Shown piece by piece: positions 6,595 through 15,884 of a stretch of DNA of 42,531 nt. Below the pieces are notes generated by a model that ran no database searches, was not told the DNA's origin, and worked only from the letters and a program-made list of their open reading frames with translations. The translations under genes were made by a program, and so were the position numbers. Position 1 is the first letter of the stretch. Every line of letters starts with the position of its first letter. Origin of the DNA: Cystobacterineae bacterium (GTDB lineage Bacteria > Myxococcota > Myxococcia > Myxococcales > Myxococcaceae); assembly GCA_009782175.1 (NCBI GenBank), contig WRKR01000024.1, positions 1 to 42,531 of the forward strand, written 5' to 3'.

Positions 6595-7683
6595 TTAGCC
6601 GTGCTGCCGGGCAAAACGCCTCATGAAGTCCACAAGCGTTTCAACGTCTTGCTGGCTTGTCGCATTATAAATGCTCGCGCGCATGCCGCCTGTGGAACGG
6701 TGCCCCTTCACCCCTGCCATCTGCTCTGCTGCTGCCGCCTTTACAAAAGCTTCGTCCAGGGCCGCGTTGGCCAAATGAAATACCACATTCATGTGCGAGC
6801 GGCTCTCTTTCTCTACGGGCGCTATATAAAACTCGGGAAGCTCATCCAACACGGCATAGAGCGCTTTGGCCTTCTTCTCATTGCGCAGGGCCATGCCAGA
6901 CACCCCACCCTCGGCCTTCAACCAACGCAGACAGTTGCGCAACATATAGACGCCAAATGTCGAGGGGGTGTTGAGGAGACTGTCGTGCTCCGCAAAAGTG
7001 GCATAGCGAAAAATGAGGGGAATATGCTCGGAGGCCGCCTTCAAAAATTCCTTGTGCACAAGCACTACCACCAGGCCCGAGGGCCCCAGGTTTTTTTGCG
7101 CCCCCGCATAAATAAGTCCAAACTTGGACACCTCCACCTTGCGCGACAAAATGTCCGAAGACATGTCGCAAACCTGCCACAACTTCCCTGTGTCCAAAAA
7201 TTGCCAATATTGAGAGCCAAACAAAGTGTTGTTGGAAGTCGTGTGCACATAGCAGGCTCGCTCGTCAAAAGAAACTTCGGCTTGCTTGGGCACGCGCACA
7301 TAGCGGCCTTGCACGTCTGTCTGCTGCCAGGCCGCACGCGCTTCTCCTACGCGCCGCGCCTCCTCGAGGGCCTTCTTCCCCCAGGTGCCCGTCACCACAT
7401 AGTCCGCACGCCTCCCCGCAGCTAAAAAATTCAACGGCACCAACGCAAACTGCATGGAGGCCCCACCCTGCATAAAAAGCACCTCGTGCGTCGCCGGAAC
7501 CTCCATCAACTCAATAAGCAATGCCTTGGCCTCTGCGTGCACACGCATATAGTCCTTGCCGCGGTGCGAGTGCTCCATAATGGACATGCCCGTGCCTTCA
7601 AAATCCAACATCTCCTTCTGCGCCAACTCCAAGGCCGGCAAAGGAATGGCGGAGGGGCCCGCATTAAAATTTATTTTTCGCAT
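6595..7683 (-). CDS. serC: Phosphoserine aminotransferase
   Basis: SerC converts 3-phosphohydroxypyruvate and glutamate to O-phosphoserine in cytoplasmic serine synthesis, and also acts in pyridoxal phosphate synthesis. The 362-residue length matches the family. It opens with INFNAGPSAIPLPALE, has MEHSHRGKDY, and the PLP-binding lysine is K197 in AGAQKNLGPSG. C-terminal GHRSTGGMRASIYNA is the conserved phosphate-binding and closing segment. The gene is the last of a minus-strand series: CitE-like lyase, DUF1015, serC. A SerC/DUF1015 pairing is seen in many bacteria, so co-regulation is likely. The identification is secure. Confidence 0.96.
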   Translation of the reverse strand: MRKINFNAGPSAIPLPALELAQKEMLDFEGTGMSIMEHSHRGKDYMRVHAEAKALLIELMEVPATHEVLFMQGGASMQFALVPLNFLAAGRRADYVVTGTWGKKALEEARRVGEARAAWQQTDVQGRYVRVPKQAEVSFDERACYVHTTSNNTLFGSQYWQFLDTGKLWQVCDMSSDILSRKVEVSKFGLIYAGAQKNLGPSGLVVVLVHKEFLKAASEHIPLIFRYATFAEHDSLLNTPSTFGVYMLRNCLRWLKAEGGVSGMALRNEKKAKALYAVLDELPEFYIAPVEKESRSHMNVVFHLANAALDEAFVKAAAAEQMAGVKGHRSTGGMRASIYNATSQQDVETLVDFMRRFARQHG

Positions 7684-7694
7684 GAGTGCCCTTT

Positions 7695-7745
7695 CTTAAA
7701 AACGGCGGCTTAAAAACGGTGGCTTAAAACCTGTAACTTAAAATT
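7695..7745. repeat. 14-bp tandem repeat between serC and the DUF1015 gene
   Basis: CTTAAAAACGGCGG at 7695-7708 repeats at 7709-7722 with one change, then in degenerate form at 7723-7736 and 7737-7745. It covers most of the gap and the stop codon of the upstream gene, a likely replication-slippage tract. Confidence 0.7.
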
Positions 7746-8970
7746 TGTGAGAGAAAAGCCCGCTGCGCAGCTTGGGCTCAAACCACGTGGACTTGGGCGG
7801 CATCAACAGCCCCGCGTCTGAAACCTCAAGCAACTCCCTCATCTGCGTCGGAAAAAGGCTGAAGGCCACCAGCTGCGCGTTGTCCGCTGCCGCTTCCTCC
7901 ATCTTCTCTATGCTGGAATACCCCCCAAAAAAGCTCAGCCGCTTGTCTGTGCGTGGCTCCACAATGCCAAACAAAGGCGCCAAAACCTCCTCTTGCAGAA
8001 TGGAGACGTCTAAACGCTCCACCAGGCCTTCAGGCAAAGCCTCCTCTCTCAGCTGCAAACTCCACCACTGCCCTGAAAGCAACATGCAAAAAGAAGCTTT
8101 CTGCTCTGGCCGTTTCTTCCCGTCTGCGCGCACATGGAATGCCTTCAAAAGCCTCTGCAGCAGTTGCTTGGGCAAAAGGCCTTCAGGCAAAAGCACCAGG
8201 CGGTTATAGGGCAAAATCCGCAGGTGACTCTCAGGGAAAGCAACGGCCAAAAATATGCCGTGCTCCAATGGAGCGTCTTCGCCGGGCCTCTCTTGCTGCT
8301 TTCTTAATTGGTGTACGCGCCAGGCGGCTGCGGAGCGGTGGTGGCCATCGGCAATATAGAGGCATTCCAAACGCTCAAAAGCTTCCACAAGCCTTGGCTC
8401 TGCGTCCGAAGGCATGCGCCAAAAACGGTGCTGTACGCCGTCTTCAGAAACAAAGGAAATGCGCGGCGGCATTTGCACCACCTGCTTCATGGCCTCGGAA
8501 ATTTCTTCGTCATCACGGTAGGCCAAAAACACAGGCTCGTCGTGCGCGCCCAACGCGTCAAGGTGCTCTGTCCTGTCGTCCTCTTTGTCTTTGCGCGTCA
8601 ACTCGTGGCGCTTTATGCGGCCACTCTCATAGGCTTCAACGCTAAAGCAACCCACAAGCCCCAGCTGGCAATGGCTGCCTGTGGACTGCTCATAGGCATA
8701 GAGGCCTGGGCGCTCGTCGGCGACAAGCCACCCTTCCCTCTTAAATAATTCGAAATTCTCCCTCCCCTTTGCGTGGGCCTCTTCGGAATGCTCGTCCACC
8801 TCCTTAGGTAAGTCTACCTCGGGACGGCTGATGCGCACATAGCTTTGCGTGTTGCGCTGCCGCAACACGGTGGCTTCTTCGCGGCCAATAACGTCATAGG
8901 GGGGGGCGGAAAGTTGTGCGGCTAATTCTGCCGGGGGACACAAAGCTCTAAACGGAAATAACAAACGCAT
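7738..8970 (-). CDS. DUF1015 family protein
   Basis: This protein has 410 residues, the usual length for DUF1015. It starts LLFPFRAL, then SAPPYDVIGREE, a family hallmark near the N-terminus. RIKRHELTRKDKEDDRTEHL and IADGHHRSAAAW are the strongest conserved blocks. The biochemical role is unproven. The family is frequently encoded beside serC or serA, which suggests a link to serine or PLP metabolism. Here it lies 54 bp upstream of serC and 60 bp downstream of a CitE-like lyase gene on the same strand. It has no signal peptide and is probably cytoplasmic. Confidence 0.9.
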   Translation of the reverse strand: MRLLFPFRALCPPAELAAQLSAPPYDVIGREEATVLRQRNTQSYVRISRPEVDLPKEVDEHSEEAHAKGRENFELFKREGWLVADERPGLYAYEQSTGSHCQLGLVGCFSVEAYESGRIKRHELTRKDKEDDRTEHLDALGAHDEPVFLAYRDDEEISEAMKQVVQMPPRISFVSEDGVQHRFWRMPSDAEPRLVEAFERLECLYIADGHHRSAAAWRVHQLRKQQERPGEDAPLEHGIFLAVAFPESHLRILPYNRLVLLPEGLLPKQLLQRLLKAFHVRADGKKRPEQKASFCMLLSGQWWSLQLREEALPEGLVERLDVSILQEEVLAPLFGIVEPRTDKRLSFFGGYSSIEKMEEAAADNAQLVAFSLFPTQMRELLEVSDAGLLMPPKSTWFEPKLRSGLFSHKF

Positions 8971-9030
8971 GCCATGCCTTATTCAAAAACAAATGCCTTT
9001 CAAAGCCCATAAAGCAAACAACAAAGCAAG

Positions 9031-9942
9031 CTAGGGCTCTTCCGCCATCGCCAAAAGCTTCTCCCAAATGGCCAGCTTCTTCGCCTCCACTTTGAGTGTG
9101 GCGGCATCCACCATCTCCTCACCAACAACAATGGCCCCCGTGCCTTTTTGAATGTCCGCCTGGCGGTAGGCCTCAATAATAGAGCGCGCTCGCTTCAACT
9201 CCTCCTCAGAGGGCGTAAACGCGGCGTGGATGGGGACAAGCTGGCTCGGGTGTATGGCCCATTTCCCGTCATAGCCCATTTTGGCCGCTTCCTGGGACTC
9301 GTGCGCCACCAGCGCCGCATCGCGAAACTGCACCGTCACCGCATCAATGGCGTCAACACCCGCAGCACGCGCGGCATTCAACATCTGCGCACGAGGGAAA
9401 TAAAACAAACGCTGAGCGTCTTCCTTGAAGTCCCGGGCACCCCAGTCGCCGGCAAAGTCCGCTATGCCAAAAATGAGGGAGCTGACGCGCGGCGAGGCCT
9501 TCGCAATCTCATAGGCATGGTGCAGCCCCAAAGCGGTTTCTATTTGCGCTTCAATTTGAATTTTGCCGCGCATAAGCCCCAAGTCGGCCTCCACCTGGCT
9601 AAGCAACTTGCACAGAAAATGAATGTCTGCACTCTGGTTCACCTTGGGCAGCACAATAACGTCCACATGCTTGCCGGAAGCCTGCAACACTTCCCAAACG
9701 TCGCGGAAACAAAAAGGGGTGTCCACAGCATTGACGCGAAATGCCTTCAGCTTGCCACCTCTAAATGGAAGCTCAGCCAATGCCTTGGCAACTTCCTGGC
9801 GCGCCTTGGCCTTTTGTGAAAAAGCACAGGCGTCCTCCAAGTCAAAAATAACCTCGTCCGCGTCGGAAGCGGCCGCCTTCTCCATCATCTTCATGGAGTG
9901 GCCGGGGCAGATGAGCTCAGAGCGTCTAACCTGATATGTCAT
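9031..9942 (-). CDS. HpcH/HpaI aldolase, CitE-like CoA-ester lyase
   Basis: This 303-residue protein belongs to the CitE/malyl-CoA lyase family, which cleaves or condenses 3-hydroxyacyl-CoA esters with a divalent metal. It shows RSELICPGHS near the start, EVIFDLEDAC (the metal-site Asp/Glu block), VLPKVNQ, QIEAQIETALGL (catalytic Glu and substrate loop), FGIADFAGD, and GYDGKWAIHPSQ at the C-terminal lid. The substrate cannot be told from sequence; malyl-, methylmalyl- or citramalyl-CoA are the usual ones. It is first in a possible operon with DUF1015 and serC. It is not a citrate lyase subunit, because no CitD or CitF genes are adjacent. Confidence 0.88.
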   Translation of the reverse strand: MTYQVRRSELICPGHSMKMMEKAAASDADEVIFDLEDACAFSQKAKARQEVAKALAELPFRGGKLKAFRVNAVDTPFCFRDVWEVLQASGKHVDVIVLPKVNQSADIHFLCKLLSQVEADLGLMRGKIQIEAQIETALGLHHAYEIAKASPRVSSLIFGIADFAGDWGARDFKEDAQRLFYFPRAQMLNAARAAGVDAIDAVTVQFRDAALVAHESQEAAKMGYDGKWAIHPSQLVPIHAAFTPSEEELKRARSIIEAYRQADIQKGTGAIVVGEEMVDAATLKVEAKKLAIWEKLLAMAEEP

Positions 9943-10380
9943 GTTTCTCCAGGGGCAATGCCAGGTGGAATGAACCGGCAGCGAGAATGCCCCAAATAGC
10001 CTCGAAGGGCAAACAGTGCCACTGAGAATTCAAAAAGCTGCCTTCTGCCTAAGTTTTCTATGGCGTTTCTATGTTGAAGTGAGCCTGTCGACCGGTTTCA
10101 ATGGAGGCAAGCAAAGCGAGCCTCAAGCGGAAGCGCTCTAGCAACAAACGGGTGCGGCAACAGCAGACTGGCCAATGGCTGATATTTCTCGACGGCTGTG
10201 GACAAATTTTCCACGCCAACCCTAAGCCGGTCTAAACAGAATTTTGCCTGGAGCAACCCATAGGCTTGCTTCACCGCTCCCTGTTGTTTGCCTCAAGGCC
10301 AAAACCTTAGAGAATGAGCAAAAAACAACCAACAAATGTATGCGGATAATAAATGGTTTTGGCAAAACGGCTTCTTTTTT
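9943..10380. other. Intergenic stretch without a supported gene
   Basis: Nothing is confidently assigned in these 438 bp. It should contain the promoter of the CitE-like gene. A short inverted repeat with DnaA-box-like sequences (TGTGGACAA at 10197-10205, TTTTCCACG at 10207-10215) is visible but isolated. Confidence 0.4.
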
Positions 10381-10989
10381 TCAGAAGTCCAAAAGCAAGC
10401 CATAAACCAACATAAAGAATGATCCGCCAACCAACATCCCTATAAGTACGCCAATGAGAAGAAAACCTCTGGAAGTCCAGCTTGCTGAGTTGGATACAGG
10501 GGGCATTGCACGCAGGCCTCTGCCATTTAGCGCTGCATCCACAGCAATGAGTGCGCCAGGCCGAGTATCCTCTTCGACATATTTCGCTTTCTTCACCTCC
10601 AGGAAACTGCCTGGCACTTCATTGTTTTCAGCGCTCAAAGCAAACGCTTCCTGAAAAAAAGCTTCTGCTTCCACGTTTGAATTTCCTGGCTCGTCTGGCT
10701 CAACACGTGCAGGCATGCCCCGAGGCGCCTCAGCAAGGCTACACTGGACAACAGGGATTGACTGCAGCGTTAAGCCTTCATCAGCCCTTTCTTTCAATGC
10801 CGACAAAGCACTCCTGGGAGACATACTCCATTCGCCTTTGGCTCCTTCAAGCATTTGAACAAGCTCTGCCTGGGTGAGGGCTTGCGTTTTTTCAGTGTCC
10901 TGCGCGTTTAAAGTTTCCTGGGCAATTTCAGAGTGAGAAGCCGCATCGGCCTTAGCGTTTTTCTGTTTTTTCCCCTGTGCCTGACTCAT
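10381..10989 (-). CDS. Tail-anchored hypothetical membrane protein
   Basis: This 202-residue protein is not recognised. Residues 1-170 are hydrophilic, Ala/Glu-rich and probably largely disordered. A single hydrophobic segment (about 174-199, GFLLIGVLIGMLVGGSFF and on) sits at the extreme C-terminus, so the bulk of the protein is likely cytoplasmic with a C-terminal anchor. There is no N-terminal signal. The ATG has GGAGGGG shortly upstream. It lies about 200 bp downstream of nadC on the same strand, with GC hairpins between, so it is probably a separate unit. No function is proposed. Confidence 0.6.
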   Translation of the reverse strand: MSQAQGKKQKNAKADAASHSEIAQETLNAQDTEKTQALTQAELVQMLEGAKGEWSMSPRSALSALKERADEGLTLQSIPVVQCSLAEAPRGMPARVEPDEPGNSNVEAEAFFQEAFALSAENNEVPGSFLEVKKAKYVEEDTRPGALIAVDAALNGRGLRAMPPVSNSASWTSRGFLLIGVLIGMLVGGSFFMLVYGLLLDF

Positions 10990-11122
10990 TTAACCCCTCC
11001 AAGGTCAGCAATGTTTCCAATGAGCACTCTAGCAGTTGCCAAGGAAAGCGACATTGAGAAAATGCTCTGCAATAACAAAGTTTCTTGCCAAGGCCTTATA
11101 GCATATACGGCATTCGCCTCAC

Positions 11123-11180
11123 CCACCCCATGTTGGGTGGCCCCTCTCGGGGGAGGGGTACTCCACTCCCCTGTGGGGAG
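11123..11180. repeat. Three adjacent GC-rich hairpins after nadC
   Basis: CCACCC/GGGTGG (11123-11140), CCCCTC/GAGGGG (11141-11158) and CTCCCC/GGGGAG (11166-11180) lie in series 12 bp downstream of the nadC stop. They lack a good T-run, so they may stabilise or attenuate the transcript rather than terminate it. Confidence 0.5.
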
Positions 11181-11191
11181 GGGGCATTGCT

Positions 11192-12049
11192 TTAGGTTCC
11201 CCTCACCATGGGCCTGAAATTCAGCGACAAATCCACTGCCCTTGCCGAATGCGTCAGTGCTCCCATGGATACCCAGTCAACCCCTAATGTTGCAAGCCGA
11301 AAAAGCCTCTCCAAACTTACCTGGCCAGAAACTTCAAGCAACACACGCCCTGCTGCAATGGCCACCGCCCTCTCTATTTCTTCGTCTCCCATATTGTCGA
11401 GCATGACAACATCCGCCCCCGCGGCAATGGCTTCTTTCAACCCCTCCACATGGCTAACTTCTACTTCTATTTTCAGCAAGCCGTGCGTCGCCTGCCTGGC
11501 TCTCAAAACAGCCTCCTGAATGCTGCCATTTAATGCGGCAAGGTGGTTGTCTTTTATGAGGACTCCATCAAAAAGGCCGAAGCGATGGTTTTGCAGCCCG
11601 CCATGGAGCACAGCTTGCTTGGAAAGCGCGCGCAAGCCCGGAGAGGTTTTGCGCGTATCCACCACGCGAAGCTTTGTCCCCTCAATGGCCGCGCGCACCC
11701 TGGCCGCAAACGTTGCCATGCCTGAGGTACGTTGGACCAAATTCAGCGCTGTCCTCTCTGCCGTCAACAAGGCGCGCATGGGCCCCTTTATGCGTGCAAG
11801 GCAAGCGCCTGAAGCACAGGCTTGGCCATCAAATGCCAACATCTCCACCTCAACGCGCGCGTCCATGTGCGAAAAGGCCATGGAAAATACTTCAACCCCG
11901 GAAAACACCAAAGCCTCTTTGGCCATTAACTCGCCTTCGCCCAACAAATGCTCAGGCACCAGGGCCATGGTGGTGATGTCGCCGGCAGCCCCCAAATCCT
12001 CATCATAAGCCAGCTGCAACAGGCGCTCTAAAAAACCTTTGGACACCAT
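11192..12049 (-). CDS. nadC: Nicotinate-nucleotide pyrophosphorylase (quinolinate phosphoribosyltransferase)
   Basis: NadC makes nicotinate mononucleotide from quinolinate and PRPP in de novo NAD synthesis in the cytoplasm. The length, 285 residues, is normal. Family blocks are DEDLGAAGDITT near the start, LNLVQRTSGMAT, the catalytic DTRKTSPGLRALSKQAV, GGLQNHRFGLFDGVLIKDNH, IEVEVS, and VVMLDNM. The start ATG overlaps the valS stop by one base (TAATG), and its ribosome site GGAGGA lies inside the last valS codons. The two are therefore translationally coupled. No nadA or nadB is in the window. Confidence 0.95.
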   Translation of the reverse strand: MVSKGFLERLLQLAYDEDLGAAGDITTMALVPEHLLGEGELMAKEALVFSGVEVFSMAFSHMDARVEVEMLAFDGQACASGACLARIKGPMRALLTAERTALNLVQRTSGMATFAARVRAAIEGTKLRVVDTRKTSPGLRALSKQAVLHGGLQNHRFGLFDGVLIKDNHLAALNGSIQEAVLRARQATHGLLKIEVEVSHVEGLKEAIAAGADVVMLDNMGDEEIERAVAIAAGRVLLEVSGQVSLERLFRLATLGVDWVSMGALTHSARAVDLSLNFRPMVRGT

Positions 12050-15000
12050 TATCTCCTCCGAGTTGGGCTCCGCTTGGCTGGTTTTTTAAATGCTGCTGTT
12101 TTTTTGGCCACTGCTGTTTTTTTGGACGCTGCTGTTTTTTTAGAGATGGGTTTTGGAGCTCGAAGCTTCAAGCTGCGGGTTTTCCCGGACTTGGGAGGTG
12201 GCTTCGATATTTTTCGCGAAGTTGTTTTTGGAGTTGTCTTCTTGGACTGTGCCAGTTGCTTTTTCGCAACACTTCCGACTTTTTTCTTGGAAACAACAGC
12301 AGCCTTTTTGACTTTTGCCGAAACACCCGGCCTGTTTCTGGCTTTCCTTTTTAGAGGCTTAAGCCCACGGCTTTCGCTGCGCCCTGCTTGCTCAAGCTTT
12401 GTTTCCTTCTTCAAAGCCCTCTTTGTTGTGGACTGTGTTTTGGACTGTGTTTTGGACTGTGTTTTGGGCTGTGTTTTGGACTGTGTTTTAAGTTGTTTTT
12501 TGAGCTGTGTTTTTGGCTGTGTTTTTGGCTGTGTTTTTGGCTGTGTTTTTATTGGTGTCTTTGCCGACACAGCCTTGGCTTTGGGTGGCGTCGTTTTCGT
12601 CTTCGTTTTCGTCTTTTTCAAAGCGGTTTTTGCTTTCTGTGGACTTGTTTTTTGAGTTGCTTTTTTAGGTTGTGCATGTGGAGAAGGCAACTTTGCCAAA
12701 GCCGGTTTTTTCGCCTTGGAAGCTGTTTTTTCAGGGGGGGCCTTTTTCAAAGGCGCATTCTTCTTGGCGCTGCCACGTGGAGAAGGCTTCTGTCGCTTGG
12801 GTTTTGGCCTGGGCAGCCTTCCGGCGGGCGTTGGGGTTTTTATGGGTGGTTGAATGTCCGGCATGAAGAAGTCTTCTTCCTGCATGGCCAAGTCTTTTTC
12901 AAGCATGGACAAGCCTTCTTCTATTATGGGCAAGTCCTTTTCTATCATGGACAAGTCCTCTTCTACCATGGCCAAATCCTCTTCCCGCATGGCCAAGTCC
13001 TCTTCGAGCAAGGGCACAGGAGAAATAGAAACTTTGTCTTCCAAGGCCATTATCTCTTCTGCATTTTCTTCATAAGCTTCGTCTTTCTCTGGGGGTGCAG
13101 CGCTCACTGTTTCTGCATTTTCCAAAGAAATGCGCTGCAAATGCTCGTTCATTTTTTGGAGTTTCGTTTGCAACTCCTCAATGCGCGCTTTGTCTTTCTC
13201 AATTATCTCTTGGGGCGCGCGCGCGGCAAAGTTGGGGTTTTCCAGTTTTTTCAAAAGCCCATTTAAGTCTTTCTCTGTCTTGGACATTTCTCTTTGAATG
13301 CGAAGGCGCTCTTCTTCTAAATTCACCACACCCTCCAAGGGGACAAAAACCTCCATCCCCTTGCAAAAATCTACGCCTGCGCATTTGGGCTTTTCTCCCA
13401 GCGGCTGAATATTCAGTTGAGAAAGGCCTGCAAGCAAAACAAGCATGGAGCATTGTTTTTCAAGCAAAGCCCTTGTTTCCAAGTCATCACTTTGGACAAT
13501 GGCCTGTATTTTTATAGAGGGAGGAATGTTGTTTTCCCCGCGAATGGAGCGCACAGCCTCCACAAAAGCCATGAGCAGCTCCATATCCAACTCACAACGC
13601 TCATCCCAATAGCGCGTGTCAGCTTTGGGGAATGGGGCAACACAAATGGACGGCTCCTCGCGCCGCATCGGCAACATTTGCCAAAGTTCCTCCGTAATAA
13701 AAGGCATGAAGGGGTGCAACAAACGCAAAACCACATCCAATCCCCAGGAGAGACATGTGCGGGTTGTGTGCTTGGCAGCTTCATCGTCACCATTTAAAGT
13801 GCTCTTGGAGAATTCAATATACCAGTCACAAAACTCTCTCCAGACGAAGTGGTAGAGCGCCATGGCAACTTCAGAAAAGTTGAAATTCTCAAGGCCGTTG
13901 TCCACCACTTCTATGAGGCGGTTTAAGCGTGACAACATCCAACGGTCTGCCAGCGAAAGCGCCTTAGGCGAAGGCAGGCTTTCAAACTCAAATGCGCCAA
14001 AATTCATCAGTGAGAAACGTGCCGCGTTATAGAGTTTGTTGCAAAAGGCTCTATAGCCATTGACACGCTCAATGGACAGGCGAATCTCCCGGCCTTGCTG
14101 CGTCAAGGAAGCCAGCGTAAACCGAAGCGCATCTGCCCCCATCGGCGCCATGCCCTGAGGAAATTTTGCGCGGATGGACAGCGGCAACTCTGAAGCCTCA
14201 GCGCCGTGAATAATCAGCAAAGGGTCCAGCACATTCCCCTTCACTTTGGACATTTTCTCCCCCTTCTCATCGCGAATCATCGCATTCAAATATACTTTTG
14301 AGAAGGGCACCTCTTTCATGAAGTGAATGCCCAACATCATCATCCGGGCTACCCAGAAAAAAATAATGTCGTGCCCCGTCTCCATCACAGCGTTGGGGTA
14401 GAAAGTTCTAAGCTCCTGGGTTTGCTTGGGCCACCCCAAAGTAGAAAACGGCCACAGCCCGGAAGAAAACCACGTGTCCAAAACATCCGGCTCCTGCACC
14501 CAATTCCCTGAAGGGTTGTCATCTCTAACACCAGGGTTTTCGTGGCTCACCACAGGTGTTGCGCGCTCAAAGTCAATGCTTCCATCTGCAAGTTTGGGGC
14601 TTGAGTCCAGAGGGTACCAGGCGGGAATTTGGTGTCCCCACCACAGTTGACGACTGACGCACCAGTCGTGAATGTTGTTCATCCACGAGTAGAAAGTGTT
14701 GGTCCACCCTTCTGGATAAAACTGTGTACGCTTGGTTTCAACCGCTTCTATGGCGGTTTCGGCCAGGGACTCTATTTTCACAAACCACTGCAGGCACAAA
14801 CGTGGCTCCACGGGGACGCCTGAGCGCTGGCTCACCGCCAACGAGAGGCGATAGGGCTCCTCTTTCACCAAAAGCCCCTGCTCCACCAAATCCTCAACCA
14901 CCTTCTTGCGCGCTTCAAACCTGTCCATGCCGGCATAGGGGCCCGCATTCTCGTTGGTGCGTGCGGCCTCATCAAAAATGGAAATGGTCGGCAAACCATG

Positions 15001-15873
15001 TTTCAAACCCATCAGGTAGTCGGTATGGTCGTGCGCAGGTGTCACCTTCACCGCCCCTGTCCCAAACTCTTTGTTAACCCACTGCGCATCCGCAATGACG
15101 GGTATTTCTCGGTTCAGCAAAGGCAACAGCAAGGTTTTGCCAATCCAATGTGCAAAACGCTCGTCTTCAGGGTGGACGGCAACCGCCACATCGCCCAGCA
15201 AAGTTTCAGGCCGCGTGGTCGCCACCACCAGACGCTCTTCGCTGTCTTTAATGGGGTATGCAATATGCCATAACAAACCATCGCATTCCTCATGCTCAAC
15301 TTCCAAGTCAGAAAGCGCCGTGCGCAAAGAAGGGTCCCAATGAATCAACTTCTGCGCGCGATAAATCAGCCCCTCTTCATACAGCCGGACGAAAGCCTCG
15401 CGGACGGCGGCGGAGGAGTTTTCATCCATCGTAAAACGCTCCCGACTCCAATCCAGAGAAGCCCCCATCATTTTGAGCTGCTCTGCAATGCAGTTGCCTG
15501 AAGCCTCCTTCCATTGCCACACCCGCTTTAAAAATTCTTCTCTGCCCAAGTCAAAGCGCGTCAGCCCCTCCTTCTTCAGCTCGCGCTCTACGACTGTTTG
15601 GGTTGCAATTCCTGCATGGTCTATCCCTGGAAGCCACAAAACGTTGTGGCCCTTCATCCGTTTGTGGCGGATTAATATGTCCTGCAGCGTTGTCGGCAAC
15701 GCATGCCCAAGGTGCAAAGAGCCTGTCACATTCGGCGGAGGCAAAACAATGCAATAGGGTGGTTTGTCTGAACTTGCTTCCGCGCGAAAAAGCGCCTTCT
15801 CCATCCACCAACCATACCAACGCTTTTCTACTTGACTGGGCTCATAGGACTTTGACAGCTCACGCTCATTCAT
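12049..15873 (-). CDS. valS: Valyl-tRNA synthetase with acidic and basic C-terminal extensions
   Basis: This enzyme charges tRNA-Val. Residues 1-915 form a complete ValRS: PPPNVTGSLHLGHALP with HIGH-type HLGH at 54-57, the editing region with VVATTRPETLLGD, DTWFSSGLWPFSTLGW, KMSKV at 540-544 (a KMSKS variant), and the C-terminal coiled coil (about 850-915). An extra 360 residues follow. First come about seven EEDLAM-type heptads (957-1004), then a Lys/Pro/Ala/Thr-rich tail (1010-1274) resembling histone-H1-like bacterial proteins, with tandem KTQP units. No stop or frameshift separates them. The ATG at 15873 has GGAG seven bases upstream; the frame is open further up only from a TTG. nadC overlaps the end. 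Confidence 0.95.
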   Translation of the reverse strand: MNERELSKSYEPSQVEKRWYGWWMEKALFRAEASSDKPPYCIVLPPPNVTGSLHLGHALPTTLQDILIRHKRMKGHNVLWLPGIDHAGIATQTVVERELKKEGLTRFDLGREEFLKRVWQWKEASGNCIAEQLKMMGASLDWSRERFTMDENSSAAVREAFVRLYEEGLIYRAQKLIHWDPSLRTALSDLEVEHEECDGLLWHIAYPIKDSEERLVVATTRPETLLGDVAVAVHPEDERFAHWIGKTLLLPLLNREIPVIADAQWVNKEFGTGAVKVTPAHDHTDYLMGLKHGLPTISIFDEAARTNENAGPYAGMDRFEARKKVVEDLVEQGLLVKEEPYRLSLAVSQRSGVPVEPRLCLQWFVKIESLAETAIEAVETKRTQFYPEGWTNTFYSWMNNIHDWCVSRQLWWGHQIPAWYPLDSSPKLADGSIDFERATPVVSHENPGVRDDNPSGNWVQEPDVLDTWFSSGLWPFSTLGWPKQTQELRTFYPNAVMETGHDIIFFWVARMMMLGIHFMKEVPFSKVYLNAMIRDEKGEKMSKVKGNVLDPLLIIHGAEASELPLSIRAKFPQGMAPMGADALRFTLASLTQQGREIRLSIERVNGYRAFCNKLYNAARFSLMNFGAFEFESLPSPKALSLADRWMLSRLNRLIEVVDNGLENFNFSEVAMALYHFVWREFCDWYIEFSKSTLNGDDEAAKHTTRTCLSWGLDVVLRLLHPFMPFITEELWQMLPMRREEPSICVAPFPKADTRYWDERCELDMELLMAFVEAVRSIRGENNIPPSIKIQAIVQSDDLETRALLEKQCSMLVLLAGLSQLNIQPLGEKPKCAGVDFCKGMEVFVPLEGVVNLEEERLRIQREMSKTEKDLNGLLKKLENPNFAARAPQEIIEKDKARIEELQTKLQKMNEHLQRISLENAETVSAAPPEKDEAYEENAEEIMALEDKVSISPVPLLEEDLAMREEDLAMVEEDLSMIEKDLPIIEEGLSMLEKDLAMQEEDFFMPDIQPPIKTPTPAGRLPRPKPKRQKPSPRGSAKKNAPLKKAPPEKTASKAKKPALAKLPSPHAQPKKATQKTSPQKAKTALKKTKTKTKTTPPKAKAVSAKTPIKTQPKTQPKTQPKTQLKKQLKTQSKTQPKTQSKTQSKTQSTTKRALKKETKLEQAGRSESRGLKPLKRKARNRPGVSAKVKKAAVVSKKKVGSVAKKQLAQSKKTTPKTTSRKISKPPPKSGKTRSLKLRAPKPISKKTAASKKTAVAKKTAAFKKPAKRSPTRRR
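12429..12551. repeat. 12-bp tandem repeats in the valS tail
   Basis: About ten imperfect copies of a GACTGTGTTTTG unit encode the KTQP/KTQS repeats of the ValRS tail. Later copies drift to GGCTGTGTTTTT. The array should be prone to length change in frame. Confidence 0.85.
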
Positions 15874-15884
15874 GCCTTCTCTCC

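Noticed and set aside
10197-10215. DnaA-box-like pair, possible origin
   Set aside because: Only two imperfect boxes, no AT-rich unwinding region, no dnaA or dnaN nearby. Probably chance or a small hairpin.
12388-12655. CRISPR array
   Set aside because: The 12-bp units at 12429-12551 are contiguous coding repeats without spacers. No spacer-separated repeats were seen elsewhere in the window.
12388-13266. 292-codon plus-strand frame of Cys/Phe/Leu-rich sequence
   Set aside because: Antisense shadow of the repetitive valS tail.
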